The notes below the pieces were generated by a model. The model worked only from the letters and a program-made list of their open reading frames with translations. It did not search any database and was not told the DNA's origin. This document shows, piece by piece, positions 18,153-28,157 of a DNA stretch of 64,000 bases; the stretch's first letter is position 1; each line of letters opens with the position of its first letter. The translations under genes and the position numbers were made by a program. This DNA is from Saccharobesus litoralis (lineage in GTDB: Bacteria; Pseudomonadota; Gammaproteobacteria; Enterobacterales; Alteromonadaceae), in contig NZ_CP026605.1 in assembly GCF_003063625.1 (NCBI RefSeq), positions 1 to 64,000 of the forward strand. The letters run 5' to 3'.

Positions 18153-18226
18153 TAAATAACAATTAATTTAATTGATGTGTTCCAAAGGGTATACCCACCT
18201 TTTCAAACGTGTACTCTCTCTATCCA

Positions 18227-20179
18227 CTATTGCAATAAATATTGCTCAATAAACTTATCAATAGCCGTTAGTGTTTGTAAACGCGCGGCATTGTTATCAA
18301 TAACATGGCCTGCTTGTTTAAGCTCAATATATTGCACGTTTTTACCCGCTTTTTGCGCCGCTTGGTAAAAATCTTCTGATTGTGCATATGGCACTCGCTT
18401 GTCATCTTTAGCATGGATCAGCAGCACTGGTACTTTTAGCTTAGCCAGCTGTTTAATCGGCGATACCGCTTCTAATTCATGAGAGCTAAGCGTATTGTTA
18501 CGGATCACTTTTTGCCAATAGGCATAAGTTTGGCTTTTACTGCCGTGATCATCCCGCTCATTTTGTAGCATTTCATTTAAATCAGATAAACCATTTATCG
18601 ATACCGCACACTGATACAATTCAGGCGTTAGGGTAACACCTGCCAAGGCTGCATAGCCGCCATAACTACCGCCGACAATACACACTTTATCTTTATCCAC
18701 TAAACCTTGCTTAATATAGTACTGCACGGCATCGGATATATCTTGCTGGCTTTTACGCCCCCACTCTCCACGGCCTTTCACCAAAAACTCGGCACCAAAG
18801 CCTTTCGAGCCACGAAATTGCGGTTGGATCACTAACAAGCCTTTGCTGGCAAAATACTGGCTCAACCAATCAAAGCCAAACCTGTCGTAAGATTCTGGAC
18901 CGCCGTGTGGCAAAACAATAGCTGGCAATTGTTGTTTGGCTTGATGAGGGTAAGTGACTAACGTTGGAATAGTTAAGCCATCACGCGCAGAAAATTGGCT
19001 GATCTCAACCGGATAGGTTTGTGCAACACTAATGGCAGGGCGCTGACTAGCAATCGGCTGAAATTGACCATTTTTAAATAAAACATAGTCGCCTGTCGAA
19101 CTCTCACCTTCTAATAGTAAAATTAAACTCGACCAATCTGCTGACCAATCATGGATCTCGACAACATCATTCGGTAAGGCTTTAATAATGGCTGCCATTG
19201 TTTTATCTACTTTGCTATCAAAAAAACGATAGCTGGGTTTAAAACCCGAATATTGCACACCAAATACCACGCGGTTTATATTGGTGATCACAGCTTCTAT
19301 ATCTGCATCATCACGACTCAGTTGCGTGTCTTGTATGCTGCCGTCTTTAAGCGATAGTGTATAGTAATTACGTCTGTCATTGTCACCGAGCGCTGTCATC
19401 ACTAACGATTGATAATCCGCAGTGATCCCAACAAAGCTGTGGGTCATAAAGTCTGTGGTGTGTTTAAAAATGTCCACCCACTTACCATCTTGTAGGCTTT
19501 GTACTCTATGCTCGTTTGTCGTGTTGTTATAACGCTCGCGCGCAATGATTTGATCTTTATCATTAACAAAATAATCTATGGTATCTGCTGTGCCTTTGCC
19601 ATTTTTTACCCGCCGCGGATCACGGTTATTATCGAGTTTGACTTTAACCAAGGCAAAAGGAGAATCACTGTCTCGTATTTCTTCTCGTCCCTTATAAGCA
19701 GGCATATAAGCATATTGACCATCGGCTGATAAGCCAACGATACGGCCAACATCTGTTTGCCCAATATCAATACCTTCACCTGGGCTCAAAAGTAGGCGCA
19801 TTTTTTTATTGGTTAGATTAAAAATGAACGCTTTACTAACCTGATGACGACCACGATAACCAGCTAGCTTTTGCTCCGAGCCGGCCACCATAATGAGTCG
19901 CGTTTCATCTAAAAAATAGATATTTTCGACATCAATGTTTTGCAAGTCAGCACCGGCCACCATGTCACCAGTTTGCAGATCTTGCACAATTAACATATCT
20001 CGCTCACCATTGTAGTAACGAAACGCTATCTGTTTGCCGTTAGGCGATAAACGCACCAAGGTGTTTTCTGGCAGCGCGGCATAGCTAGCCAAATCCGGTA
20101 TTTTTAACGCCGCAAAACACGATTGGCAAACGCCAAGCAATATAAATAAGCAGAGTAAAAAGTTACGACAATTTTGCAT
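18227..20179 (-). CDS. secreted S9-family serine peptidase (prolyl oligopeptidase type)
   Basis: About 650 aa. Start taken at 20179 (AAGGAT upstream) giving signal peptide MQNCRNFLLCLFILLGVCQSCFA. An N-terminal beta-propeller region (LSPNGKQIAFRYYNGERDML and similar blades) precedes the alpha/beta hydrolase domain: LPHGGPESYDRFGF, nucleophile GGSYGGYAA, Asp in HAKDDKRVPY and His in QAGHVIDNN. It cleaves short peptides in the periplasm or outside. No obvious link to arabinan; no locus operator is present. It sits between sugar genes, so co-location may be incidental. Confidence 0.9.
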   Translation of the reverse strand: MQNCRNFLLCLFILLGVCQSCFAALKIPDLASYAALPENTLVRLSPNGKQIAFRYYNGERDMLIVQDLQTGDMVAGADLQNIDVENIYFLDETRLIMVAGSEQKLAGYRGRHQVSKAFIFNLTNKKMRLLLSPGEGIDIGQTDVGRIVGLSADGQYAYMPAYKGREEIRDSDSPFALVKVKLDNNRDPRRVKNGKGTADTIDYFVNDKDQIIARERYNNTTNEHRVQSLQDGKWVDIFKHTTDFMTHSFVGITADYQSLVMTALGDNDRRNYYTLSLKDGSIQDTQLSRDDADIEAVITNINRVVFGVQYSGFKPSYRFFDSKVDKTMAAIIKALPNDVVEIHDWSADWSSLILLLEGESSTGDYVLFKNGQFQPIASQRPAISVAQTYPVEISQFSARDGLTIPTLVTYPHQAKQQLPAIVLPHGGPESYDRFGFDWLSQYFASKGLLVIQPQFRGSKGFGAEFLVKGRGEWGRKSQQDISDAVQYYIKQGLVDKDKVCIVGGSYGGYAALAGVTLTPELYQCAVSINGLSDLNEMLQNERDDHGSKSQTYAYWQKVIRNNTLSSHELEAVSPIKQLAKLKVPVLLIHAKDDKRVPYAQSEDFYQAAQKAGKNVQYIELKQAGHVIDNNAARLQTLTAIDKFIEQYLLQ

Positions 20180-20282
20180 AATGAAATCCTTATTGAGTTG
20201 CATCCTTTGAGGCCTACAGAGGCGCTATTCAATTACAAGCAGATTAAATTGAATAGCGATAAATTACGGGTACTAAAAATAT

Positions 20283-20309
20283 GCCGATAGTGTGTAAACC
20301 ACTATCGGC
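20283..20309 (-). terminator. terminator after transketolase
   Basis: The perfect ten-base stem GCCGATAGTG / CACTATCGGC with a seven-base loop lies about 18 bp past the tkt stop. It is followed on the minus strand by ATATTTTTA. Confidence 0.75.
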
Positions 20310-20327
20310 TAACCTTGTTTAATTGCA

Positions 20328-22319
20328 CTATAGCGCCTTAACTTTAGCTACAACATTGTCAACCGTGAAACCAAAGTGTTTAAATAACTCACCACCTGGT
20401 GCTGATTCACCGAATGTCGACATACCAACAACATCACCGGCAAAACCAACATACTTAGCCCAGTAATCAACGTGTGCCGCTTCAATCGCTACGCGCTTAG
20501 TCACAGAACTTGGTAAGACTGATTCTTTGTATTCAGCATCTTGTGCATCAAACACATCGGTAGAAGGCATAGATACCACGTTAACTTTTACGCCATCGGC
20601 TGCTAATGCTTTAGCTGATTCAACTGCAAGTGCCACTTCTGAGCCTGTCGCGATTAAAATCACTTCTGGTGTGTCACCACAATCAACTAAGATGTACGCA
20701 CCTTTTTTGATGTTTTGTACTTGCTCTGCACTGCGTGGTTGCGCGGGTAAACCTTGACGCGAGAAGATTAACGACGTTGGACCGTTACGACGTTCGACTG
20801 CGTGTTTCCAAGCCGTCGCTGCTTCAGTACCGTCCGCCGGACGCCATGTCGACATGTTTGGTGTCATACGTAAGTTAGCCAATTGCTCTACCGGTTGGTG
20901 AGTTGGACCATCTTCACCTTGGCCAATTGAATCATGGGTGTAAACAAAGATGTTTTGAATACCCATTAACGCTGACATACGCACTGCGTTACGGGCGTAT
21001 TCCATGAACATCATGAAAGTGGCACCGTAGTTGATGAAACCACCGTGTAACGAGATACCATTCATGATACCGCTCATACCAAATTCACGTACACCGTAGA
21101 AGATGTAGTTACCGGCAGCGTCGTCTTGAATACCTTTTGAGCCAGACCATAAAGTTAGGTTTGAACCCGCTAAGTCAGCTGAGCCACCTAGCATTTCAGG
21201 TAATAACGCGCCGAAAGCTTCAATGGTGTTTTGTGAGGCTTTACGTGAAGCAATGTTTTCCGCTTTTTCTTGCGTCGCAGCAATGAAGGCGTCCGCTTGC
21301 GCTGAGAAGTTTTCTGGTAAGGCTTTTTCGATAACACGACGTTTAAACTCAGCCGCTAATTCTGGGTAAGCTGCTGCGTAAGCGTCAAACTTAGCATTCC
21401 ACGCCGCTTCTAATTCTGCCCCTTTTGGCTTGCCATCCCACTCGGCATAGACGTCTGCTGGGATTTCAAACGGCGCATGTGGCCAGTTTAAGAATTCACG
21501 TGCCGCGGCGATTTCTTCATCACCTAGTGGTGCGCCGTGACAATCATGGCTACCTGATTTGTTAGGTGAACCAAAACCGATAATGGTTTTAGTACAAATC
21601 ATGGTTGGCTTGTCTGTTACGCCTTTAGCTTCTTCAATAGCTGCGGCAATCGCTTCTGGGTTGTGACCATCTACATCAGCAATCACGTGCCAGCCGTAAG
21701 ATTCAAAACGTGCTGGTACGTTCTCAGTGAACCAACCTTCTACGTGACCGTCGATTGAGATACCGTTGTCATCCCAAAACGCCACTAACTTGCCTAGGCC
21801 TAACGTACCGGCTAATGAACAAGCTTCGTGCGAAATACCTTCCATTAAACAACCGTCGCCTAAGAAACAGTATGTGAAATGGTCAACAATGTCGTGGCCG
21901 TCACGGTTAAATTGCGCCGCTAAGGTTTTTTCTGCAATCGCCATACCCACAGCGTTTGAGATACCCGCGCCTAATGGACCTGTGGTTGTCTCAACACCTT
22001 TGGTGTAACCGTACTCTGGGTGACCTGGCGTTTGTGAATGTAATTGACGGAATTGCTTTAATTCTTCAATCGGTAAGTCGTAACCCGATAAGTGAAGGAG
22101 TGAGTAAATAAGCATTGAACCGTGGCCATTTGATAACACAAAACGGTCGCGGTTAACAAAGTCTGGATTTGCTGGGTTGTGTTGTAAAAAATCGCCCCAT
22201 AATACTTCGGCGATATCTGCCATACCCATTGGGGCACCTGGATGGCCTGATTTAGCTTTTTGCACACCATCCATGCTTAAAGCACGAATTGCATTTGCGC
22301 GTTCTTGACGTGACGCCAT
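20328..22319 (-). CDS. tkt: transketolase
   Basis: 663 aa thiamine-diphosphate enzyme of the non-oxidative pentose phosphate pathway. Visible motifs: [35 protein letters not shown], the TPP-binding [13 protein letters not shown] followed by [19 protein letters not shown]-type [18 protein letters not shown], and GFTVDNV at the C-terminus. I choose the second ATG (22319), which has GAGGA at proper spacing. It uses the xylulose-5-phosphate made by AraD, which explains its place here. No GTAWTAC operator is upstream. Confidence 0.96.
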   Translation of the reverse strand: MASRQERANAIRALSMDGVQKAKSGHPGAPMGMADIAEVLWGDFLQHNPANPDFVNRDRFVLSNGHGSMLIYSLLHLSGYDLPIEELKQFRQLHSQTPGHPEYGYTKGVETTTGPLGAGISNAVGMAIAEKTLAAQFNRDGHDIVDHFTYCFLGDGCLMEGISHEACSLAGTLGLGKLVAFWDDNGISIDGHVEGWFTENVPARFESYGWHVIADVDGHNPEAIAAAIEEAKGVTDKPTMICTKTIIGFGSPNKSGSHDCHGAPLGDEEIAAAREFLNWPHAPFEIPADVYAEWDGKPKGAELEAAWNAKFDAYAAAYPELAAEFKRRVIEKALPENFSAQADAFIAATQEKAENIASRKASQNTIEAFGALLPEMLGGSADLAGSNLTLWSGSKGIQDDAAGNYIFYGVREFGMSGIMNGISLHGGFINYGATFMMFMEYARNAVRMSALMGIQNIFVYTHDSIGQGEDGPTHQPVEQLANLRMTPNMSTWRPADGTEAATAWKHAVERRNGPTSLIFSRQGLPAQPRSAEQVQNIKKGAYILVDCGDTPEVILIATGSEVALAVESAKALAADGVKVNVVSMPSTDVFDAQDAEYKESVLPSSVTKRVAIEAAHVDYWAKYVGFAGDVVGMSTFGESAPGGELFKHFGFTVDNVVAKVKAL

Positions 22320-22378
22320 GGTCATTCCTCATGTTAATTGAGTAATAAACCTCAACTATTAACCAGAGTTGAGATTAA

Positions 22379-22507
22379 AATAGTCAAAGCGATCGGGTTT
22401 TAGGGGAAGCTGTCAAGCTTCGAGACCCCATGAGCATATGCTCTATTATGTGATTGGGGCGAGTAAGCGCTGACAATGAACCATAAAATCTGAGCGAGAA
22501 GACTATA
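22379..22507. repeat. TATAGTC-ended hairpin element, copy B
   Basis: About 129 bp, almost the same as 12888-13016, with ends AATAGTC and GACTATA. It lies between tkt and the next gene's terminator. Confidence 0.75.
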
Positions 22508-22512
22508 ATGCG

Positions 22513-22535
22513 AAAAAAAGCCCGCTAACGCGGGC
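22513..22535 (-). terminator. rho-independent terminator of the GH43 lipoprotein gene
   Basis: GCCCGC, TAAC loop, GCGGGC, then seven T on the minus strand, 28 bp past the stop of the gene at 22563. Confidence 0.85.
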
Positions 22536-22562
22536 AAATGCACACAACATAGGTGAAAACTT

Positions 22563-24518
22563 TTAGTCGACTTCTCTAAAGTAGAAGTGCTGGCAAATAG
22601 TATCTTTCCATACTAACTGCATCATATTGTCGCCGTTCTGCAAGCTACAACCTTCAACTTTCATGGCAAGACCATAGTGCGAAACCATACGCAACGCGCC
22701 GTTTTCTAATAATTCAAAACGCCATTCGCTGTCTTTTTCGTTACAAGGTGCTTGTACTAAGTTGTCGGCAATATCTTGCAAGCCGTCACTGACACCATTA
22801 ACCGCTAAACATAGATTGTCGGTATTTAATGAACGGAATGTATAAAAGCCATTTTCGGTTGGTTTGGCTTGCCATTTTTGACAGGCTAAATCTTGGTATT
22901 CGTGTTGGCTTAGGTTGGCATCAGCTTGTTTAGAACAGTCATCAACTGACACTACGCGACCACTATTAGCATTGACAATGGCTAAGGTTGATACCGGCTC
23001 TAAGCGCCAATCAGTACATTGGCTAAAACGATCACCACCTGTAGTAACGGCATTGCCTGCCTCTTTACCACAATCAGCAATTTGTAAATGAGATAACGAC
23101 TCGGCATTAGCAAAACGGAACCAACCTAACTCGGATGCATCAACAAACCAACGCTGACAATTAGACGAGATCCAAGGCCCTGTTTTAACCGCGAGTGAAT
23201 CCGTTGCACAATTTTGTTGAGAAACAAAAGTACCAAATGCACTGTTTACAAAACGGTAAGTACCGTCATTGGCTGGGTCAACCACCCACTCGTTATTTGC
23301 TGTATTATTAGCAGTATCACAATCAGCAACGCTGACTTCACCCGCTTCATTGGCCACTAAACACAGGTTAGCTTGGCGATTAACAATTTTATATTTAACG
23401 CCTTGAACATTGGCAGTTAAAGGTCCTTGCTCACCGCTTGGCACGGGGAGTTGTTGTCTGTCCATAAGCGGTTCACCAAAATTAGGTAATCCGTCGTCTG
23501 TCCAAGTGAAAGGTTGAGCGCGAGCTGAACGCGTGCCGCTGCAGCCATCAGTTGGCGATGAGTTACCGTGGTAAATCAACCATTCTTCACTGCCGTCTGG
23601 CGAGGTAAAGAAGCCATGGTGACCTGGGCCATAAACGCCGTTGGCTTTTTCAAAAAATGGTTTATCAAACTTTTTCCACGATTCTGGTTTAACCGGATCA
23701 TCGCCAACCAATTCAACCACGGCCAGTTTGTAATCTTCAGTATTACAGAAGCTAGCAGAGTGAGTTAAAAACACTCGACCTTTGTGCTTAATAATTTCTG
23801 GACCTTCATTAACCGGCAAGCCTGAACGTTCCCAGTCATATTTAGGACGAGTAATAATGTTGCGCTCACCAACTAACGTCCACGGGTTAGTCATTTTCGA
23901 CACTAGGTTAACTTGCTCTGGGCCGTCCCATTCAGACCAAGTAAAATATAGCTCGCCATTGTGCTCAAAATAGCTACCGTCAATATTCCAATGGTCCGGC
24001 ATTGGCGTGCCTTTATAAATATAAGGCCCCATAGGATCTGAGCCTTCGCTCTCTAGTATATGGTTACGCTGGCCACCAAAGTGTTCTTTAACACCTGAGG
24101 TAATAATCACGTACCACCGTAAACCTTCCGGACGTTGCAGCGGATGAAATTCGAACGCCCAAAAATTAAACGCGCGCGATGGATCAGAGCCAGACCAAAT
24201 ATAGTGGGCTGGCGCATCAACCAAACCGGCGATAGTCGGCGATTTACGCATCACTAGCTGCGATGTCCAAGTTGTCGTGGTTAAGTAATAGTTACCTTCA
24301 AAATAGTGCATCCATGGATCGGCACCATTTCTAAAAAGTGGGTTGGCAAAGGTATCTGCCGCGATCTGTAACGATTTATCATCAACGCTAGCTTGTTTTG
24401 CGGTCATATTACAGCCAGCAACAAAGGCTAAAACTAGCGCTAGCAAGCTAACTCGCTTAACTTGTTTTAGACAACGCCAAGCGACTGCTTGATACGAGTT
24501 TTGGAAAATAGAAAACAT
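22563..24518 (-). CDS. GH43 arabinofuranosidase-type lipoprotein with C-terminal beta-trefoil repeats
   Basis: 651 aa. Start supported by AAAGGTGA. Signal with lipobox LAFVAGC, so it is anchored to a membrane. Residues about 55-375 form a GH43 propeller: first Asp in NPLFRNGADPW, DHWNIDGSYFEHNG, and the acid Glu in PVNEGPEII. About 390-650 holds repeated units ending in aromatic-W or C-x-x-W positions (NNEWVVD, CQRWFVD, TDWRLEP, CQKWQAKP), like ricin-type CBM13 trefoils. Likely removes arabinose from arabinan or arabinoxylan ends. It follows the endo-arabinanase gene by 66 bp and is probably co-transcribed. Confidence 0.85.
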   Translation of the reverse strand: MFSIFQNSYQAVAWRCLKQVKRVSLLALVLAFVAGCNMTAKQASVDDKSLQIAADTFANPLFRNGADPWMHYFEGNYYLTTTTWTSQLVMRKSPTIAGLVDAPAHYIWSGSDPSRAFNFWAFEFHPLQRPEGLRWYVIITSGVKEHFGGQRNHILESEGSDPMGPYIYKGTPMPDHWNIDGSYFEHNGELYFTWSEWDGPEQVNLVSKMTNPWTLVGERNIITRPKYDWERSGLPVNEGPEIIKHKGRVFLTHSASFCNTEDYKLAVVELVGDDPVKPESWKKFDKPFFEKANGVYGPGHHGFFTSPDGSEEWLIYHGNSSPTDGCSGTRSARAQPFTWTDDGLPNFGEPLMDRQQLPVPSGEQGPLTANVQGVKYKIVNRQANLCLVANEAGEVSVADCDTANNTANNEWVVDPANDGTYRFVNSAFGTFVSQQNCATDSLAVKTGPWISSNCQRWFVDASELGWFRFANAESLSHLQIADCGKEAGNAVTTGGDRFSQCTDWRLEPVSTLAIVNANSGRVVSVDDCSKQADANLSQHEYQDLACQKWQAKPTENGFYTFRSLNTDNLCLAVNGVSDGLQDIADNLVQAPCNEKDSEWRFELLENGALRMVSHYGLAMKVEGCSLQNGDNMMQLVWKDTICQHFYFREVD

Positions 24519-24584
24519 ATAATCACCTTTAATTCAGGTAAAAGAGTAAGAGTGTGTGTTTAATTTATTGAATAAACCAACAGG

Positions 24585-25613
24585 TTATTTAAGCCGACTT
24601 TTGTACTTAACAATGTCAGCGCTATCGACCTCTGGCCATGCCTTGTCACTCCATGTGACATCAACAATTTTCAGTTTTGGCGCGCCGTTATCTTTGGCGT
24701 CGTAAGCGTGAAAAACTAACTTAGTTTTACCATCAAATTCATAAATGCTGTTGTGGCCCAAGCCAAACCAATTTTCGTCGCCTTGTAACACTATGCTACC
24801 GCCACCTTCGGCCATGGATTTACCGGATTTGTCCAGATAAGGGCCGGTTAGTGTTTTAGAGCGGCCAACAACCACTTTGTAAGTACTCTCAACACCACGG
24901 CAACAGAAGTCCCATGAGACAAACTGGTAGTAATATTGACCGCGTTTAATAATGAATGGCGCTTCAATTGCACCTGGGTAGGCCAAGGCATCATCCACAT
25001 AAATAGAACGATCGCGCTTAGCAGTGCTGTGCCAAATTTGCGGCTCTGCCAATTTAGTTAACGAAGCATCTAACTTCACTAACTTAATACCAGACCAAAA
25101 AGAGCCGAACGACATCCAAGTATCCCCTTGCTCATCGGCAATAATGGCGGGATCGATGGCGTTCCATAAATCACGGTGCGGGACTGATTGCACAATCGGC
25201 CCGTGATCAACCCATTTAAAATCTTGCGAGGCAGGATCCAATGTTTTGTTGGTCACCACACCTATCGCTGAGGTGTTTTTGCCAAACGCAGAGATAGAGT
25301 AGTAAAGATAAAATTGACCATTGGCTTGATAAATGTCCGGCGCCCACATATGACCATCAAACTCAGGCACCATTTGGTTTGTCCATGTCGGCACCGTTTT
25401 AAACACGGCGCCGTGTGATTGCCAATTAACCATATCAGTTGATTCGTAAAAGCTAACACCTGGGCCTGTGGTAAATAAATAATACTTATCACCCACTTGC
25501 GTCATCACAGGATCATGAGCGATCACTTCTTGCGCTTGTGACTGAGCTGTCACACTGACTAAAGTAATCAATAACAGTGACCATAGCCATCTAAACTGCA
25601 TACTGGTTTTCAT
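24585..25613 (-). CDS. arabinan endo-1,5-alpha-L-arabinanase, GH43
   Basis: 342 aa, secreted (signal MKTSMQFRWLWSLLLITLVS, cut near SQAQA). The five-bladed GH43 propeller shows the three catalytic acids: Asp in IAHDPVM, Asp in LWNAIDPAII, Glu in YPGAIEAPFI. Other AbnA-type segments are DGHMWAPDIYQANGQFYLYYS, WMSFGSFWSGIKLV, and GLGHNSIYEFDGK. Cuts internal alpha-1,5 bonds of the arabinan backbone. GGAG precedes the ATG. First gene of a two-gene minus-strand unit; it shares the operator at 25730-25742 with the divergent GH43 gene. Confidence 0.9.
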   Translation of the reverse strand: MKTSMQFRWLWSLLLITLVSVTAQSQAQEVIAHDPVMTQVGDKYYLFTTGPGVSFYESTDMVNWQSHGAVFKTVPTWTNQMVPEFDGHMWAPDIYQANGQFYLYYSISAFGKNTSAIGVVTNKTLDPASQDFKWVDHGPIVQSVPHRDLWNAIDPAIIADEQGDTWMSFGSFWSGIKLVKLDASLTKLAEPQIWHSTAKRDRSIYVDDALAYPGAIEAPFIIKRGQYYYQFVSWDFCCRGVESTYKVVVGRSKTLTGPYLDKSGKSMAEGGGSIVLQGDENWFGLGHNSIYEFDGKTKLVFHAYDAKDNGAPKLKIVDVTWSDKAWPEVDSADIVKYKSRLK

Positions 25614-25729
25614 CGTAAACTCCGCATCAACTCTTTATCTACGCCGGTTTATAGCGCCTGTTTGTATGTGAACAAACAGCAAGTATTAATCTGTTGTTAA
25701 AAATAATAGCACAACTCGAAAGAAATGCT

Positions 25730-25742
25730 ATAGTATTACGAT
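25730..25742. promoter_or_regulatory. putative AraR-type operator between divergent GH43 genes
   Basis: ATAGTATTACGAT with core GTATTAC. It lies about 46 bp before the plus-strand GH43 start and about 117 bp before the minus-strand start, so one site may control both. Confidence 0.65.
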
Positions 25743-25787
25743 ATAACTTTTAAAGTTTTTTTAACAAAGGTAATAGCGAGGCCAACT

Positions 25788-26852
25788 ATGAGATGTGTTC
25801 AGTCATTATTTCAGCGTTTTTATCACACTAGCAGAATAGCCATTTTAGGCTTAAGCACTACACTTGCAGGGTGTAACATGATGAACAATAATCAAACACA
25901 AGAGGAAGCAATCAGCATGACGTACAATAACCCGCTTGTGGAACAACGAGCCGATCCTTGGATCCATAAAGATACAGACAACATGTATTACTTTATTGGC
26001 AGTGCACCTGAGTTTGATCGCATTGTACTGCGCGGCGCGGACAGCATTAACGGTTTAAGCAGCGCACCAGAAAAAGTAATTTGGACTAAGCATGAGTCAG
26101 GCCCAATGAGTAAGCATATTTGGGCACCAGAAATACATAAAATCGATGGTAAATGGTATGTGTATTTTGCCGCATCGCGCGCCGAAGACATTTGGCACAT
26201 CAGCATGTATGCATTATCAAACGATTCAGCCAATCCGCTTGAAGGCGAATGGAAAGAAGAAGGTCAAGTTGACAGCGGCTGGGAAAATTTCGCACTGGAT
26301 GCAACTCAATTTGCCCACAATGGCAAGCGCTATATGATTTGGGCGCAATCAAATAAAGAGCGCACTTATAACACGGCATTATGGATGGCTGAAATGACCA
26401 GCCCAACTTCAATTGATACATCTAACGTTATTGTATTAACTGAGCCAGAGCTAGACTGGGAAACCATTGGCTATAAAGTAAATGAAGGCCCTGCGGTGCT
26501 TATTCGCAATGGCAAAGTATTTGTCACTTATTCTGCCAGTGCCACCGATCATAATTACGCAATAGGGTTATTATGGGCCGATGAAAATGCGGATTTAATG
26601 GATCCAGCTTCGTGGAATAAATCACCAAAACCTGTGTTTAGCACCAACGAGTCATTAAAACGCTATGGCCCAGGCCATAATGGCTTTACGGTTGCTGAAG
26701 ATGGCAAAACAGATTTATTAATTTACCATGCGCGTTCGTATCGTGACTTAATTGGTGATCCTTTGTCTGATCCTAACCGTCATGCACGTATCAGAAAAAT
26801 CACGTGGGATGAAAATGGATTCCCTGATTTTGGTCAGGATTTAGACGATTAA
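25788..26852 (+). CDS. GH43 exo-arabinofuranosidase-type lipoprotein
   Basis: 354 aa. Signal with lipobox LSTTLAGC. GH43 propeller: NPLVEQRADPWIHKDTDN (base Asp), HIWAPEIHKIDGKWYVYFAAS, FALDATQFAHNGKRYMIWAQ (middle Asp), VNEGPAVLIRNGKVFVTYSAS (acid Glu), YGPGHNGFTVAEDGKTDLLIYHAR. Most like the exo-alpha-1,5-L-arabinofuranosidase branch (subfamily 26 by recollection). A close paralogue without a signal peptide is encoded at 32154, which suggests surface and cytoplasmic versions of the same step. GCGAGG precedes the ATG. Confidence 0.87.
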   Translation: MRCVQSLFQRFYHTSRIAILGLSTTLAGCNMMNNNQTQEEAISMTYNNPLVEQRADPWIHKDTDNMYYFIGSAPEFDRIVLRGADSINGLSSAPEKVIWTKHESGPMSKHIWAPEIHKIDGKWYVYFAASRAEDIWHISMYALSNDSANPLEGEWKEEGQVDSGWENFALDATQFAHNGKRYMIWAQSNKERTYNTALWMAEMTSPTSIDTSNVIVLTEPELDWETIGYKVNEGPAVLIRNGKVFVTYSASATDHNYAIGLLWADENADLMDPASWNKSPKPVFSTNESLKRYGPGHNGFTVAEDGKTDLLIYHARSYRDLIGDPLSDPNRHARIRKITWDENGFPDFGQDLDD

Positions 26853-26865
26853 ATAATGATTTTGC

Positions 26866-27331
26866 TGGGGGTGGACTCCACCCTACAAACAAATTTACGT
26901 TTTGGTGGGGGTGAACCCCACCCTACAGACAAATTTACGTTTTGGTGGGGGTGAACCCCACCCTACAGGCAAATTTACGTTTTGGTGGGGGTGAACCCCA
27001 CCCTACAGACAAATTTACGTTTTGGTGGGGGTGAACCCCACCCTACAAACAAATATACGTATTTGCTGGGGATGAACCCCACCCTATAAACAGATATACG
27101 TTTTGCTGGGGATGAACCCCACCCTACAAACAAATATACGTATTTGGTGGGGGTGAACCCCACCCTACAAACAAATTTACATTTTGGTGGGGGTGAACCC
27201 CACCCTACAAACAAATATACGTATTTGGTGGGGGTGAACCCCACCCTACAAATAAATATACGTTTTGGTGAGGGTGAACCCCACCCTACAGACAAATATA
27301 CATTTTTGCTGGGAGTGGATCCCAGCCACAT
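26866..27331. repeat. 12-unit tandem array of 40-41-bp hairpin repeats
   Basis: The unit is AAATWTACGTTTTGGTGGGG followed by GTGAACCCCACCCTACARAC. Each unit folds as GGTGGGG-gtgaa-CCCCACC. Units start at 40-41-bp intervals. Four central copies are almost identical; edge copies diverge. Spacer portions are conserved too, so this is not CRISPR. Apparent reading frames through it are artefacts. It fills the gap between the GH43 gene and the regulator gene. Confidence 0.9.
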
Positions 27332-27424
27332 TCAAAATACCCCGCTGCACTCATACGCATTCTTTGCTTCGTATCTAAAAAAATACTATCATAAGAGAAA
27401 ATCAAGTCAGGGTTTTCGACATCT

Positions 27425-28138
27425 ATGTTAGACAATAAAAGAACAGTCAATAAGCGCAGTTTATACGGTCAGGTAGCAGTTACCTTAGGCGAGCGGATTG
27501 TCAGCGGACATTACGCCCAAGGCACCAATCTACCACAAGAAGCCAAAATAATGGAAGAGTTCAGTATTTCGCGCACCGCTTTGCGTGAAGCGTTTAAACT
27601 GCTTTCAGCTAAAGGCCTAATCGAATCTAAACCGAAAACCGGTACTAAAGTCAGTTTAAAAAAATACTGGAACATGCTGGATGCCGATGTACTAAATTGG
27701 TGTTTTGAAACCAGTGGTGGCAAACAAGTATTAGAAGACTTATTCCAATTACGCCAAGCCATTGAGCCGCGTGCCGCCATGCTAGCTGCTAAAAATGGTT
27801 CGCAAGAAGCCATTGATAAAATTGAAGCCGCTTACAATCGCATGGAAAAAGCACAATACGGCACAAATGAAACCTTACTGTCCGACGTTGAATTTCATCA
27901 ATCGATTCTAACGGCATCTGGTAATACACTAATGGATTCGTTTGGCACTATGTTAGCGGAAGCCTTATATCGTTCATTTGATATAACCACGCACCGTGGT
28001 GAAGAATACTGGCAAGCATCGTTGCCTATGCACAAAGCGGTTTATCTTGGTATTAAAGCCCGCAGCCCTGAACGCGCACATTTTGAAATGATGTCACTGT
28101 TAAACGTGACAGATGAAGGGGCGAAACAAACGTTTTAA
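27425..28138 (+). CDS. GntR-family (FCD/FadR-type) regulator, likely arabinose regulator
   Basis: 237 aa. The winged helix-turn-helix (VTLGERIVSGHYAQGTNLPQ, MEEFSISRTALREAFKLLSA, GLIESKPKTGTKV) is followed by an all-helical FCD ligand domain (LFQLRQAIEPRAAMLAA, DVEFHQSILTASGN, PMHKAVYLGIKARSPERAHFEM) with metal/ligand-type His and Asp residues. The overall pattern resembles DgoR of E. coli. DgoR-type proteins bind TTGTAnTACAA, close to the GTAWTAC palindromes scattered through this locus. I infer it is their repressor (AraR-like). The start lacks a clear ribosome site. A partial motif (AATACTAT, 27382) lies upstream. Confidence 0.85.
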   Translation: MLDNKRTVNKRSLYGQVAVTLGERIVSGHYAQGTNLPQEAKIMEEFSISRTALREAFKLLSAKGLIESKPKTGTKVSLKKYWNMLDADVLNWCFETSGGKQVLEDLFQLRQAIEPRAAMLAAKNGSQEAIDKIEAAYNRMEKAQYGTNETLLSDVEFHQSILTASGNTLMDSFGTMLAEALYRSFDITTHRGEEYWQASLPMHKAVYLGIKARSPERAHFEMMSLLNVTDEGAKQTF

Positions 28139-28157
28139 TTAAGACTCAATTAACGTT

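Noticed and set aside
26866-27331. Regular repeats that resemble a CRISPR array
   Set aside because: The period is 40-41 bp and the parts between palindromes are conserved from unit to unit, so there are no spacers, and no cas genes are near. Reading frames on both strands through the array are by-products of the repeat.
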